Shown here: positions 1 to 12,419 of the stretch, piece by piece | Numbering within the stretch: the first letter of the stretch is position 1 | How the letters are laid out: every line of letters starts with the position of its first letter | Assembly: GCA_014904845.1 (NCBI GenBank) | Contig: MU119325.1 | Coordinates: 1 to 64,000, forward strand | From: Acephala macrosclerotiorum | Lineage: Eukaryota; Ascomycota; Leotiomycetes; Helotiales; Mollisiaceae | DNA: 64,000 nucleotides | Direction of reading: 5' to 3' | The notes under the pieces: generated by a model | The model's database searches: none | What the model was told of the DNA's origin: nothing | What the model saw: only the letters and a program-made list of their open reading frames with translations | Made by a program: the position numbers and the translations under genes

Positions 1-2299
1 GTAAAAAGTATTAATAGTTTTTTTTTTTTGATTTTATTAATTTATCTCGAATTAAAAATTCGAATTTTAATATATTTAATAAAATCGTATTAAATAAAAT
101 TAAAAACTTTTTTTATAATTAAATTATTGATTTTTTTTTTTAAAACGTTTTAAATAATTATTTAAAAATTGTAATTATATTTTTTTTTCGTAGTTTTAAT
201 AATAGTTTTATATTGTTTTTTTTTGTTATAAAAATCATAAAAATTATAATTTTTTCAACGATAATAATAAAAAATTAATTATTGAAATCTTTGTAATTTT
301 TTATATTGTTTTCGATAAAATTATAATACTTATTTTATTTAAATTTTTTATTGTATAAATTTTTATTTCGTGATTTTTTTAAACGTTTTCAATTATGTTT
401 TTTAATTAGTTTTTAATTTAATTCGTTCGATTAAAAAAAAAATTTTTTTAATTAAAAAACAATAAAATTTTTTGAAAATTTTTTTAATTATTTTTTTAAT
501 TATTAATTCGATTATAAACTTTTAATATTTTTTTTTCTATATAATAAAATTTAATAATCGTTAAATAAAAATTAATCAATTTGTAAAATATATTAATTGT
601 ATATATTTTTTTATTAATTATTAATAGTTTGTATAATTTTTTTTATTTACTTTTTTTATATCAAACGCGTACTTCGAATAAAAATAATAAATTTAATATA
701 AACTTCGTATTTGAATCGTTTTTTATTGTAAGCGCATTATTAATTTAATATTAAACGTATAAACGATATATTTTTTTAGTAATTACTCGAATTGTTTTAA
801 TTTTTTTAATAATTAATAACGACGATATATTGTTATTAATTATTCTAAAATAAACTTCAAAAATTAATAACGTAAATATAATATCGTTCGATTTTATCGA
901 ATCGTTAATAATTTTGATTACTATTTGTAGTATTATATTTCTATCGATTTATTTCTCGATCAATTTATCGCGAATAATCTCGTAAATTCAATATAATAAA
1001 ATATAGTATTTTTTTATTTTATTTATATTATTATAAATTTCAATGAGAATTTTTTTGATTTTAATTATTATTATTTTAATATTTTATTAAAACTCTATAA
1101 ATAAAAAGTTTTTTTCAACGTTATAAATAATATAATTTAATAATTTTTAATATATATCGATTTAATATATACGTAATATATTTTATATTGTTTTTATAAA
1201 TATATTTTTTATAAATTTAACAATTTAAAATACTATAAACGAATTTTTTATTTAAATATAAAACGTTAATAATAATTGAATAATTGAACTCGTAATTATT
1301 TTATAAAATAAATTTGAATTTTTTAAATAATTATTTATATATTTAATAATAATAATAATATTTAATAAAATACTAAATATATTTAATATTTATATTATAA
1401 TAAATTCATTGAAAAATTCTTATAAAACGTTATATTAATAAGTAATTAAAATATTTATATAATTAATATAATTTAATATTAATAAAATAATTTTAAATTA
1501 GATTTTTTTTTAATTAATATAATAATATTTATAAATAGTTTTATTTTTTTTATAATAAGAACGATTTTACATTTTCGAATTAAAATATTTTTAAAATTAT
1601 CGAATTTTATATTTATAGTATTTATATTTTAAATATAAAATAAAAAATATATATTTGTAAAAATAATATAAAAAATAATAATATTTAATAACGTATTGAT
1701 TCGAATAATTTTTTACGATAAAATAATATTTTTATTAAAGTGAATTTTATAAATTTTAATTATAAAAATATTTAATTAAATACTAATATTAAATTTTCAA
1801 AGTATTATAAATTGTAATTAATCAACAATTAATATTTTGACGATTTTATTATTTAATATAATTTTTCAAAAATTTTTTAAAAAATATCGATTTTCGAAAG
1901 TAAAAAATAAATATTAATTTAATTCGAGTAATTCGAATTATAATTATAAAATATCGAATATATTTTTTTTCGTAATAATATAACGAGTAAATTAATTATT
2001 TAAAATAATTATTATTTGTATATTATCGATTTTTTTAAATTTAATAAAATAATTTTTATATTTATTAATAATTGATTTATTTTTATTATTTGAGTATTTT
2101 CTAATAAATTTTTTATTTTTTCGATTTTAACGAAAAAATTTTAATAATAAATTATTATAATATTTCGATTTATTATCGAAATTTTACATATATTTATTAA
2201 CGTTTTTTTATTGTATATTTTATAGATTAATATTTTGATTTATTACAAATATAGTACTTTTTCTAATATAATTTTTTTTGAAATCTAAAATTTCTATAA
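1..2299. mobile_element. RIP-degraded retroelement remnant, left part (copia-like trace on minus strand)
   Basis: Extremely AT-rich DNA with no intact gene. Reading the minus strand across about 700-920 gives a mostly open stretch whose residue pattern (a short I-N-D-S-I motif followed by a hydrophobic F-x-V-Y stretch) resembles the region after the integrase of Pezizomycotina Ty1/copia elements, and it resembles the matching part of the copia copies further right. I saw no LTRs for it in the window. It continues at 4706, because the element at 2305-4700 was inserted into it. Family assignment is inference from a decayed reading frame. Confidence 0.45.
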
Positions 2300-2304
2300 T
2301 ATTT

Positions 2305-2490
2305 TGTCGGTACACAAAAACTCAAATGACACCAAACGAATCATTAAATACTAAGATCTCTGTCTTATATTCTGTGATTCATTCTATTTTGGCATCCTCT
2401 TTCCAAAGGAGAGAGCCTACGTAATTATATAGGAGAGAAGGTTCTGAAACAAGCGCGAAACCTAGTTGCCACGTGACCTGTGAACCAACA
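2305..2490 (+). repeat. Left LTR (186 bp) of the non-autonomous element
   Basis: It starts TGTCGG and ends CCAACA, and is the same length as its partner at 4515-4700. A TATA-like stretch (AATTATATAGGAG) lies in the second half, and an E-box-like CACGTG lies near the end. By eye it differs from the partner at 13 positions, all transitions. Confidence 0.9.
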
Positions 2491-4164
2491 CTGGCAACTT
2501 CCTCTTTGGAAAGACTAGCTCTTTTCAACGGATTCTTTCCAACAGATTAATCATATATACAAAGAAATAAGAGCGTTTAGCTCAGAAAGAATGTAAATGG
2601 CCAGCTGCCACGTGACCTCCTATTGCCTGAGACCAAAAATGGGGGATTTCTCCCAATCTCGGTGCTTGTAATTTTCGGGCCAATCAGAAGTCGCGTATTT
2701 AAAACACTAAAAACATCAAAAATCCTAAAAACGAGTGTAAACATCGAGAATATCGATGAACTAAAGTTGCATCGAATCGATGCATACGTGATATGCGATA
2801 CACTGGAAATCTGGTGTATCCATCTCATAAGAGCATGCTAGTGATGCGAGAAAGTCGAGTAGTCCAATCCAAGGGCTGGAATCGAGGTTCTGTCGGTGCA
2901 TTGGTATAATGATCTAATGAGTGTTGCATGGCCCAAATTGGCTGGCTGCAATATCATGAGATCATGCCGGCAATGCGAGAGTGAGAGTCGCTATCGTAGT
3001 GGCTAACAATAGCGGTCGGATTTGAGTGATTGCATCCGATCGAGAGTACCGGTGATAATTGTCCCTAGCAGATGAAGTGCTACTGCTCTCAGTGTTGCTG
3101 CTCCGGTGATGCATAGTTGAAATCGAGTGTAGGCTGCCAAGCAGTATCGTAGTAAAGCTGTTTATTTCCTAGGTCGAACAGGGAAATAACGAAGCTGTTG
3201 ATACGGTCGATCAAGGGCTCGTAAGTTGGCAGGGCTCGAATGGTCGATTGGAGTGCTCGTATGGCGTCAGCGTATCGTAGGAAGGTTGATACAGCTGGCG
3301 ACGAGTCGTAGACAGTAGTAATGGTGACTCGAAGGCATGCCGTAGGTTCGTAGACGTTGGCGTAGACGTAGAAGAGCGACGGCGAGGTCGAGTCGAGTTA
3401 ATAGAGGAGGAAAACAGTCTTAGTATGACAGAATGCCATAGAAGAAAGTCGACTGTTTGAGAGTTGGAGCGGTGGCGATGTACCAAAAGCGGGCGATTGA
3501 CAAGTTTAGTATGGAAAAGCCCATATAAACTCTGTCAGATTGTCGATGGCGATATATGCCGAGAGCTCCAAAGGGAAAATGGAAAGCCGCAGAATCAAAG
3601 CCGGCCATTTCCAGTGACAGAAGCTGGAAGTCACTTCGGTGAGTAGTTGACGTTTTTTGTATAAGAAACTCTATATAAGATCTGTCAAATCTTGAGGCCA
3701 GTGACTTGCTCCGTCTGCCAGAAGAAACAAGTGCTTTTCCTCTGGCAGAGTGTCCGAATTGTCGTAAAATCGATAGAATGCTGTCGTAGTTAGCACTTCG
3801 ATGGATTGTCGTAGAACAGGCTCATCTGCGAGAACTATAGAATGCTATAATCCCTTGGCAATTCTCTATATATGTATGCTCGCAGACGTGTTCGTAGAAT
3901 TCGACTGTAGAGAGCGGTCGAGTAAGTGATCGATTTACTCGATCGTACGGTCGCAAATTCGTAATTATTAATAAAATCGAGTCGTAGAGTGCTCGATGGT
4001 CGTTCTCGCCAGAGGGCCTGTTTCCAAGAAACCTCTGGCAGTTTTCTGTAGTGTTTTCGAGCTTCGCAAAGTGCTCGAAAGATTGTTTGATTTCTACGAA
4101 ACACAATTAAGTGCTCGCTAACGCGATGGAGCGTAGAGTCGATTAATTACGCCCTAAAGCAATA

Positions 4165-4415
4165 GCAAGATCGCGGAAGATCTGCCTCTATTCTTTTGGT
4201 GGCTCGTAAAAATCGGTCTTTTGATAGCTTAAGCAGCTACAGACTTCTCTTCCTTTAAGAGTAGTAAGGTCGCGGAAGATCTGCCTCTACTCTCTCCAGT
4301 TGAAAATGACTGCACAACTCATCTGCCTTTAGCACAGCGTGAAGCTGCTTTCTCTCTCTGAATCGAGAATAGCAAGATCGCGAAAAATCTGCCTCTACTC
4401 TCTTTCTTTGATTAA
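4165..4415 (+). repeat. Three spaced copies of a ~35-bp motif inside the LTR element
   Basis: A motif built around AAGATCTGCCTCTA, preceded by an A-GATCGCGG-like stretch, occurs at about 4168, 4270 and 4375, roughly 105 bp apart. The spacers between copies are not obviously alike. A structural or packaging role for the RNA is possible but unproven. Confidence 0.6.
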
Positions 4416-4514
4416 TCGCAAGCAACCGACTGCTTCTTCTTCGATCACTTCGCTGCTCTGTAGTTAGTAGTAGCACAACCAGCTGATTGCACTACCAGAC
4501 CAACCACTGATCAG

Positions 4515-4700
4515 TGTCAGTACATAAGAGCCCAGATGACACCAAACGAATCACTAAATACTAAGATCTCTGTCTTATATTCTGTGATTCATTCTGTTTT
4601 GGCATCCTCTCTCCAAAGGAAAGAGCCTACGTAATTATATAAGAGGGAAGGTTCTGAAACAAGCGCGAAACCTAGTTGCCACGTGACCTATGAACCAACA
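4515..4700 (+). repeat. Right LTR (186 bp) of the non-autonomous element
   Basis: Starts TGTCAG and ends CCAACA, with no indels against the left LTR. The TATTT duplication follows immediately at 4701-4705. Confidence 0.9.
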
Positions 4701-4705
4701 TATTT

Positions 4706-5331
4706 ATTTCGAAAAATTTTTTGATCTCAATATTTTTTTCGATTTTATTTTTAATCGCGTTTTTTTTTTCGTTTTTTATACGTACAATCGATTTAATTTT
4801 AATCGAATTTGTTTTTCTTATTTTAAAAAATAGAATTCAAATTATATTATTATATTTCACGTAATCACGTTGTAATATTTATTATTAATCGTAATTTAAT
4901 ATAAACGTTTTTAAAAATATTAACGAATTTATAAAAAATAAAATTGTATTTTTTAATATTTTAATAAATACTAATAATTTAATCTCGCAAATTATATTTT
5001 GTTTAATATTTTAATAATAAATTAAATTGAATTTTTTGAAATTAATTAAAAAATAATTATAAATAATTTAATTTAAATTTTATTAAATTAATTGTAATAA
5101 TTTTTATTAAAATTGTTTCTTTTTATAAAAATATATATAATTAATAATTTTTTTCAATTTTGAAATAAATTATTATTATTATTATTATTAACGTAATAAA
5201 ATCGAAGTTTTTTTTTATAAATTTATCGAAATAAAATGCGTTTATACGTTTTATAAAATTAATAAAAAATATTTTATTGTATTAATTCGAAAATAATTTA
5301 ATTTTATTATAATAATTATAAAAAATTAATA
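4706..5331. mobile_element. RIP-degraded retroelement remnant, right part
   Basis: AT-rich continuation of the remnant at 1-2299, separated from it by the 2.4-kb insertion. No gene or intact repeat end is visible. It ends at the copia copy beginning at 5337. Confidence 0.4.
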
Positions 5332-5336
5332 ATTTG

Positions 5337-5565
5337 TATTAAAACGTTCGAGAACAAATTACGAAATACTAAAATCTTAATTTAGTATTAATAATTCAAT
5401 TTTATTTGTTTCTTTTTAGAAAAAGCATCTTTTTACTTATATAATTAAACAAAGTAAACGTAAAATTAAAAAGTAAATACTAGAGCAATTATTACTAAAA
5501 ACAATAAAAATTATAATTAAAATTATTTAATCGATCGTTTAAGCGATTATATGATTAAATCGATA
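5337..5565 (-). repeat. LTR of copia copy 1 (3' LTR in element orientation)
   Basis: 229 bp, aligning without indels to 11419-11647 and, reverse-complemented, to 12191-12419 and 18274-18502. Divergence between copies is mainly C/T and G/A. Confidence 0.88.
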
Positions 5566-8500
5566 CTAGTAATTTTTTTTTTAAAAAGAGACGCTTTTTT
5601 CAACTCGTAAACCAAATACAAAAAAAAGTATTATCGCGATTACTAATGCACTATTCCACTATTAAATATTAGAAAGAAATCTAATCGTGAACTAATTATC
5701 GTTACGTATTATAATATTTGATCGATTAAATCAAACTTAAAAGAATTCTTTTAAACTCGATATTTATAATCTTCGAATCAATCGAAAACTCTATTTTTGA
5801 AAATACTAAAAATATCGAAAAACACTAAAAATACTAAAACAATAATTACACGTTTCTTTTTTCAATACTGTTTTTTTTAATAATTATTTTTTTTATTATT
5901 CTCACTTTCGTTAATTGATTTTTAGACTTCGAAACGTTGTATTTATCTTTGTATTTTGATATTAAAACGATTAATATTAACGAGTAATTCAAATATTTTA
6001 TTAGTATTGAATTTAATTATAGTATTAATTGAATTATTATTCTTAGTAATTTATCGAATTTTCGAGAATTCTTTGCGTTTATACGATTATTTGATAATTA
6101 TAATATCGATTATAAAACGCTTTTTTTTGATAGTATCGAATTTGATTATATACTCATAGAAAAAAAAAAATCGATATAAATAATTACGAGAATTAGATTT
6201 AATTCGAGTCGTTTTATAATAAAATTAAAAATAGTAAAAATCGAGATTTTTATATCGATTTTTATTATTATTACGTATAATTCAAAAATTAAAATAATAC
6301 AAATAATTTTTTTGTATTTTATTGAATTTTAATAAAGTAAATTGTTTTACAAATCGAATTGTTTATTACTATAAATCTTATTATTAAAAACGACGATATA
6401 TTCGATCTACGAATTAAAATTTTTATTTATAATAAAAAAATCGTTTACAAAAACGAAAAATTTTATTGAATGTAAATTCAAACAAAAAAATCGAAATCTA
6501 CGATCGAGATTGTTTATTTGTTATTATAATTATTTATTCAATATTGCAATTTGCTTTTTTTCGAAATATTGATATTAAATTGTCGTCGATATATTGTACG
6601 CAATTTCCGATTAACAAATAAAATTGATATATACTTCTCGAATACATTGCTCGAAATACGTTTATTTGTAGAAATCTAATTTCGAATCAATTAAATTTAA
6701 GCGTTTGTTTTGCTTTTTTTGTAAAAGTACAATTTTATTTTTAGTTTTATTTACTACTAGTTTGTATTCATTGAACAATAAAAAAATATTCGACGTAAAA
6801 AACTTTATAGATTTAATTAGTAATTTGATTTTTTACAATTCAAAATTCTTTAATTCTATAAAAATTTAATTTTTTAAAATAAGTATATTATCGATTTATA
6901 TATCGATTATTTCGAATAAAATATAATTACTTTTCGTAATAAATAAACAAAAATCGAAAATTGAAAATTTTATCGAAAGTTTGTTTTTATAGTAAATATT
7001 ATACGTTTTATATTAATATATTTTCGCTTTCAAAATTCTATAAAAAAATTTAATTACTTTAAAAACAACGTTCAATAAAAATTTATTTATTATTTTTTTT
7101 GAAGATTTAATAAAAATAATACGTACTAATAAAATTATTAATTGTACGTATATTTAAATAATTTTTTTTAAATTAAAACTAATTTTTTTGAATTTAAAAA
7201 ATAAAATTAAAACGATAATAATTCGTTGATTAATACGTTGAATAATCGAAAATTGAATTAATATTGTTTTTTTATTTTTATCGTTGAATATTTAAATTAT
7301 AAAACGAGATTTCTCGTATAAAATTATTATTTCTATATTTTTGATCTCGTTTATTAATTTTGAATCGAAGATTCGTTGATTATTAATTTTTTTCGAGTTA
7401 TTAAAAATCAATTTAAAGACTTTTTTTGCGATTAATTTATTAATTTTTTTTTACGAGAAATTGTAAACGAATTACTTGAAATAATAATAATTTTTTTTGC
7501 GTAAAAATCTATAAACAATTATTTATTTTTAGTTTTTTTTTTGATTAAATAAACTTTGAAAATTTTTATATTTATATAAATTATTATATAAATGTATTCA
7601 TCGAGATTAAAAACGTAAAAAAAGATTTTTATTATAATTCGAAATAAATATAAATTTTTTTTCGAAATATACGAAGTTTTTTCGATCGAGTAAAATAAAT
7701 TAAATATATTTTTTTCTATTTTTGAATTTTTTTTAAAGAAGTTTAATTTTAAATCTAGATTTTTTAATAAGTTTTTTTTTAATAAATAATTTTTTAATTG
7801 TTTTTCGAGTTACTCGAAGTTTTAATAAAATAATTTTATTATAATACTACAAAATTTTTTTGATTTATTTAACAATTGTAATTAATATATTTTTTTATTT
7901 ACTACTAAAAACGTGTACAGTTTTTTTTATTTTTTGCTTTTTCTTCAAATAAATACGTTTGAATTTAAAAATAAATCAATCAAATAATAATTTTATAAAT
8001 TATTTTTTATTTATAAAATATTATTGATTTGACGAATAACGTAATATTTTCGAACCGCGATTATTATACTTTTTACTACTTTAATTCTAATAGTAATTAA
8101 TATTACAAGCGCGTTTTATTATAATATTCGAAAGTAAATACTAAAAATAAAAAATATAAAAATAATATCGTTCGATTTCGTCGTATTATTAATTGTTTTA
8201 ATTATTATTTGAAATCGCTTTTTTTTTTATAAATCGAAAAATTCTCGAAGTAATATATTATACGTACGTCTTAATAAAGCGTAGTATTTTTCTATTAAAT
8301 CAATCGAGTTATAAATCTCTATTGATATAGTTTTTAAGTCGATGTTTATATTTTTAGTATTATCGCGAAATTTTTTAGAATTGAAATTCGTTTCAAAATT
8401 ATAAATAGTAAATATCGATAGTTCAAAATAAACGTCGATTTAATACGTTCGAAAAGCGTTTTATACTTTTTTTATTAATATATTTATAAAGAATTTCGCG

Positions 8501-11418
8501 ATTTGAAATATTGTAATTTCGTTTACGATTTAAAGTATTAATTTTCTATCGATTTATAATACGTTTAAATAAACGAAATAATTAAAATTATAATCGTTAC
8601 GCAATATAAATTTAAAGCGATCGAAAGATTTATTATTTATTTAGTATTATTAATAAAATTTTATTATTTTTTTAATTTCTTCGAAATTCGTAAAATATTT
8701 TTTATATTTTAATACTCGCGCGAATTTGACGATCGATAAATATTCGAAGTATTTATACAATCGTTTAAATTTCGTTTCAATCAAATAATAAATAGTAAAA
8801 TTAGTTTTTATCGTAGAAATTTTACAATTACTATAAATCAAACTTTCGAGTAAATCAAATAATATTTAAAAATATTCAAACGCTCTAATAATAAGCGTAT
8901 ATCGTTTATCTCGAATAAATACATTATTAAAATTATTAAATTTAATTCGCAATTTGTTTATATTTTAAAAACACAATAAAAAAAACACGTTTATTGAAAT
9001 CACATAAAACGTAATACGTTCAATTAATATATCGACGTCGATAATCTTAAGAAATAAAATTTTACCGATTTCAAATTTGATTACTATTTTTTCAATTTTA
9101 AATTCGTTCAATTTAACGTTTTAAATTTGTTGAAAAATCAAATATTGATTTTCGTCGATAATCGATTATTGAGTGATATTAATATCGATTATAATACTTA
9201 TAAAAACGTTTAATGTATAGCGATTTATTAAATACGTTTCTATATTAATAAACATTAAAAACAATTTCAATTATATTACGATACTCGATATTATATAGTA
9301 AATTAATTGACAATCGAATAATTCGATAATTCTAAATTTATTAATCGTACTGTAAAATGTCATGAAATAATTAATTAATCGCGTAATATCGTTTTTGTGT
9401 AAATTTTTTTTTTTAGTAAGTTTAACGACGAATTGTTCGTATTTTTTAGTGATATCGAAATTTAATTTTTCGAATTTAATTACAAATTGAATTATTTTAT
9501 TTTTATTAAACGATTTCGACTTTTTAAAATTGTTGTACGCTTTTTTTCTTTTTTTTAGCGTATAATAAGTATTTTAATAATTCGAGTTTTTATAAACAAA
9601 GTATTTTTTCTCGTTTTAATATATTATTAGTTTTTTGTAATTAATTCGATCGTTATATTGAGTATTTTTATCGTAATATTTGCGATTTACAAAATATAAT
9701 CTGATTATATTTTAGTAGACTTTTTTTTTCTCGATTATAAAAATTTTAAAAACTATTTTTATTTTCGTTTAAAATAAAATCGCGTTACGAACGTTTTTAT
9801 ATATTATTTGAAAGTTCGATAAAAATCGAAAAAGCGTTTAATAGTACTTTAATATACTTTAACAAATGTAGTAAAACTTGTTTCGTATAGTAGTTTTTAT
9901 TCGCATATTTGAATATAAATTAAATTGTTTTTAAATCAGTTTTTAGCGCAATATCTCAAAATATTTAAAAATCGTTTTATTTGAATTTTATACTCGAATT
10001 AATGCGAGTATAATCGTATTTTATTAATTAAATATTTTATTTTAACGTTTTTTAATCTCGAAATTCGATTTTACAATTTCAATTATTTTATTAAAAAGTA
10101 AACTTTTTTTAGTGAATTTCTAATAATAAAACTTATTAATTTCGTCGATAAATATAATCGAAAACGCGTTACAATAATTTTTAAATTTAACGTTTGTTTT
10201 CGAATATAAATCTTCGAATACTCGTATAAATATATTTAATAAATTTTCTTTTTCGTAGTATTTAAACTTATTGTTATAAATTTTTATAAGAGTAATTAAT
10301 TCTCTATTGAAATTAAATATTATTTGATTTTCGCGATTGAAATTATATATTGATCGATTAGAATTTTTTGATAATTTTTCAATTTCTAGTAATAATAAAA
10401 ACGACGAATTTCGTTTCGAGTTTTCGTTTTTTAATAGTAAATTTAGTAATAATATTTTATTGCGCTCTTAGAATTATTTTTAAAATATTGTACATTCGAG
10501 TAATATCGTTTACTCTATAGAAAATCTTATAATAAATTTTAATAATTAAAAAAAAAAATTCGAAAGTATTAATATTATTTTTTTAATTTTCTTAATAAAA
10601 ATAATAAAAAACGTTAATTTTCGAGTTTATTTTATTTTTAAATTAATTATATTTTTTTATAAATTAAAATTTTTTATTAAATTTATTTTTATAATTTTTT
10701 TATATAATTACTTTAATTATTTTTTTTTATTTACAATATTTACTAATATTTTTAAGATTTTAATAAATTGTTTTTTTAATATTTATATTTCGTTTATTCG
10801 TAAAACTTTACGTAGTTTTTTTTTTATATTTTCGTTTATTTTTTTTTTAAATATTTCTTTTATTTATTCTAAAAATACTTTTTTATATTCTATTTATAAT
10901 TTATAGTCTCGATTATTTTTCGTTTTAAAATTTTATATTTATTTTAATGTGTATTATATTAAATCGAGAAATAAAAAAAATAATAAAAAAAAATTTTTTT
11001 AATTAAAATCGTACTCTAAAAAAATGTAATTGTATTCTCGAAAAACATTTTATCGAATCGTATTATATTTAGTAAATATATTAATTCGACGAATTTTCGT
11101 ATTAAACTCGTAAAAATTGTTTTTAATATTATTTAACAAATTACAATAAAATACTCGTTATTAATACGCGATAAAGCGTAAAATAAAAAATCAATCAATT
11201 TCAAATCGAAAAAAACAAAGCGAGCGTAAAATCGTAATATTCTTTAAAGATCTAATAGTTTCTTTTAATACAAACAAAAACTACTCTTTTTTACGTTTAA
11301 TTAAACTAATAAATTGCGTACAATTTAAATTTTTTTATTCGATCGATTTTATTTAATTATTATCTCTTTATAAATAATTTTACTACTTTGTAATCGAACG
11401 AATTCAATTACTAATCAA

Positions 11419-11647
11419 TATTAAAACGTTCGAAAACAAATCACGAAACACTAAAATCTTAATGTAATATTAATAATTCAATTCTATTTACTTCTTCTCA
11501 AAAAAAACATTTCTCTATTTATATAATTAAATAAAATAAACGTAAAATTAAAAAATAAATACTAAAATAATTATTATTAAAAGCAATAAAAATTATAATT
11601 AAAATTATTTAATCGATCATTTAAACGATCACATGATTAAATTAATA
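11419..11647 (-). repeat. LTR of copia copy 1 (5' LTR in element orientation)
   Basis: 229 bp direct repeat of 5337-5565. It ends at AATTAATA and is followed by ATATA. Confidence 0.88.
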
Positions 11648-12190
11648 ATATACAAAAATTTTATATATTATTTTTAAAAATTTTTATATATTTACGAAAT
11701 TTGAATATTAAAAAATAAAAAATTTATTATTAATAATTTGAAAAAAAGTTTTTTAATAAAAAAAGTTTTATAAATAAATACAAAAAAAAATTATCAATTA
11801 ATTAAAAAATAGAAATTTTTTTTTTTGATAAAATCAATTAATTAAATTAATAAATTAAAATATTTTAATACTAGTAATTAATATTTAAAATGTAATTATT
11901 TTTTTGATTTTAATTAATAATATTAATTATTTTTACGATTATTTTTTATATTTTTTTTATTGTAATTTTTTTTATAAATACGAATTTGTTTTATATTTTT
12001 TTTATAAATACGGATTTATTTAATATAATATAAAATATTCAATTTATTTATTAATAAATTTTTTAATAATAATCGCATATATATAATAATTTATAAAATA
12101 TTTTTATTAAATTATTTACAAATTTAATAAAAATTTATATTAATAATAAAAAATATAATAAAAAATTATACGATATTTTTAATTGCAAAT
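11648..12190. other. 543-bp AT-rich spacer between the inverted copia copies
   Basis: No gene is seen. Its ends read ATATA (left) and CAAAT (right). If this spacer is flipped, both flanking retrotransposons acquire perfect 5-bp target duplications, so it appears to have been inverted. Confidence 0.6.
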
Positions 12191-12419
12191 TATCGATTTA
12201 ATTATATAATCGTTTAAACGATCAATTAAATAATTTTAATTATAATTTCTATTATTTTTAATAATAATTACTTTAACGTTTATTTTTTAATTTTACGTTT
12301 ACTTTATTTAATTATATAAATAAAAAAATACTTTTTCTAAAAAAAAACAAATAAAATTAAATTATTAATATTAAATTAAAATTTTAATATTTCGTGATTT
12401 GTTTTTAAATATTTTAATA
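12191..12419 (+). repeat. 5' LTR of copia copy 2
   Basis: 229 bp, from TATCGATT to TTTTAATA. It contains an internal palindrome ATCGTTTAAACGAT. Confidence 0.88.

Larger units (their letters stand above)
2305..4700 (+). mobile_element. Complete non-autonomous LTR retroelement (TRIM/LARD-like), barely RIPed
   Basis: Two 186-bp direct repeats (2305-2490 and 4515-4700) begin TGTC and end AACA. They are flanked by the same 5-bp target duplication TATTT (2300-2304 and 4701-4705). The 2,024-bp interior has ordinary base composition but only short, unconvincing reading frames, so no gag or pol. Directly after the left LTR, one base in, is TGGCAACTTCC, a possible tRNA primer-binding site. No clear polypurine tract precedes the right LTR. 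The interior holds three spaced copies of a GATCGCGGAAGATCTGCCTC-like motif (about 4170, 4271, 4376). A third copy of the LTR is at 41570-41755. The strand is given from the putative primer site and is uncertain. Confidence 0.85.
5337..11647 (-). mobile_element. RIP-degraded Ty1/copia retrotransposon, copy 1
   Basis: 229-bp direct repeats at 5337-5565 and 11419-11647 bound a 6,311-bp element coded on the minus strand. Read left to right, each repeat starts TATTAAAACG and ends AAATCGATA or AAATTAATA, the RIPed forms of TG...CA ends. The coding region is riddled with stops. The reverse-transcriptase I-D-D motif is still visible on the minus strand near 6890-6905, and the short open frame opposite 5956-6159 is antisense to the RNase H end. 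The same family, in opposite orientation, is at 12191-18502. Outer flanks are ATTTG (5332-5336) and ATATA (11648-11652), which do not match each other; see findings. Copia rather than gypsy follows from the RNase H-like C-terminal pattern in copy 2. Confidence 0.85.

Noticed and set aside
3211..4476. Several short frames inside the 2.4-kb LTR element (up to 94 residues)
   Set aside because: They overlap in several frames on both strands, lack domain patterns, and none resembles gag or pol.
5956..6159. 67-residue open frame (plus strand) and its near-twin at 17680-17883 (minus strand)
   Set aside because: They are antisense shadows of the RNase H end of the two inverted copia copies. Their similarity comes from the duplicated elements, not from a conserved small gene.
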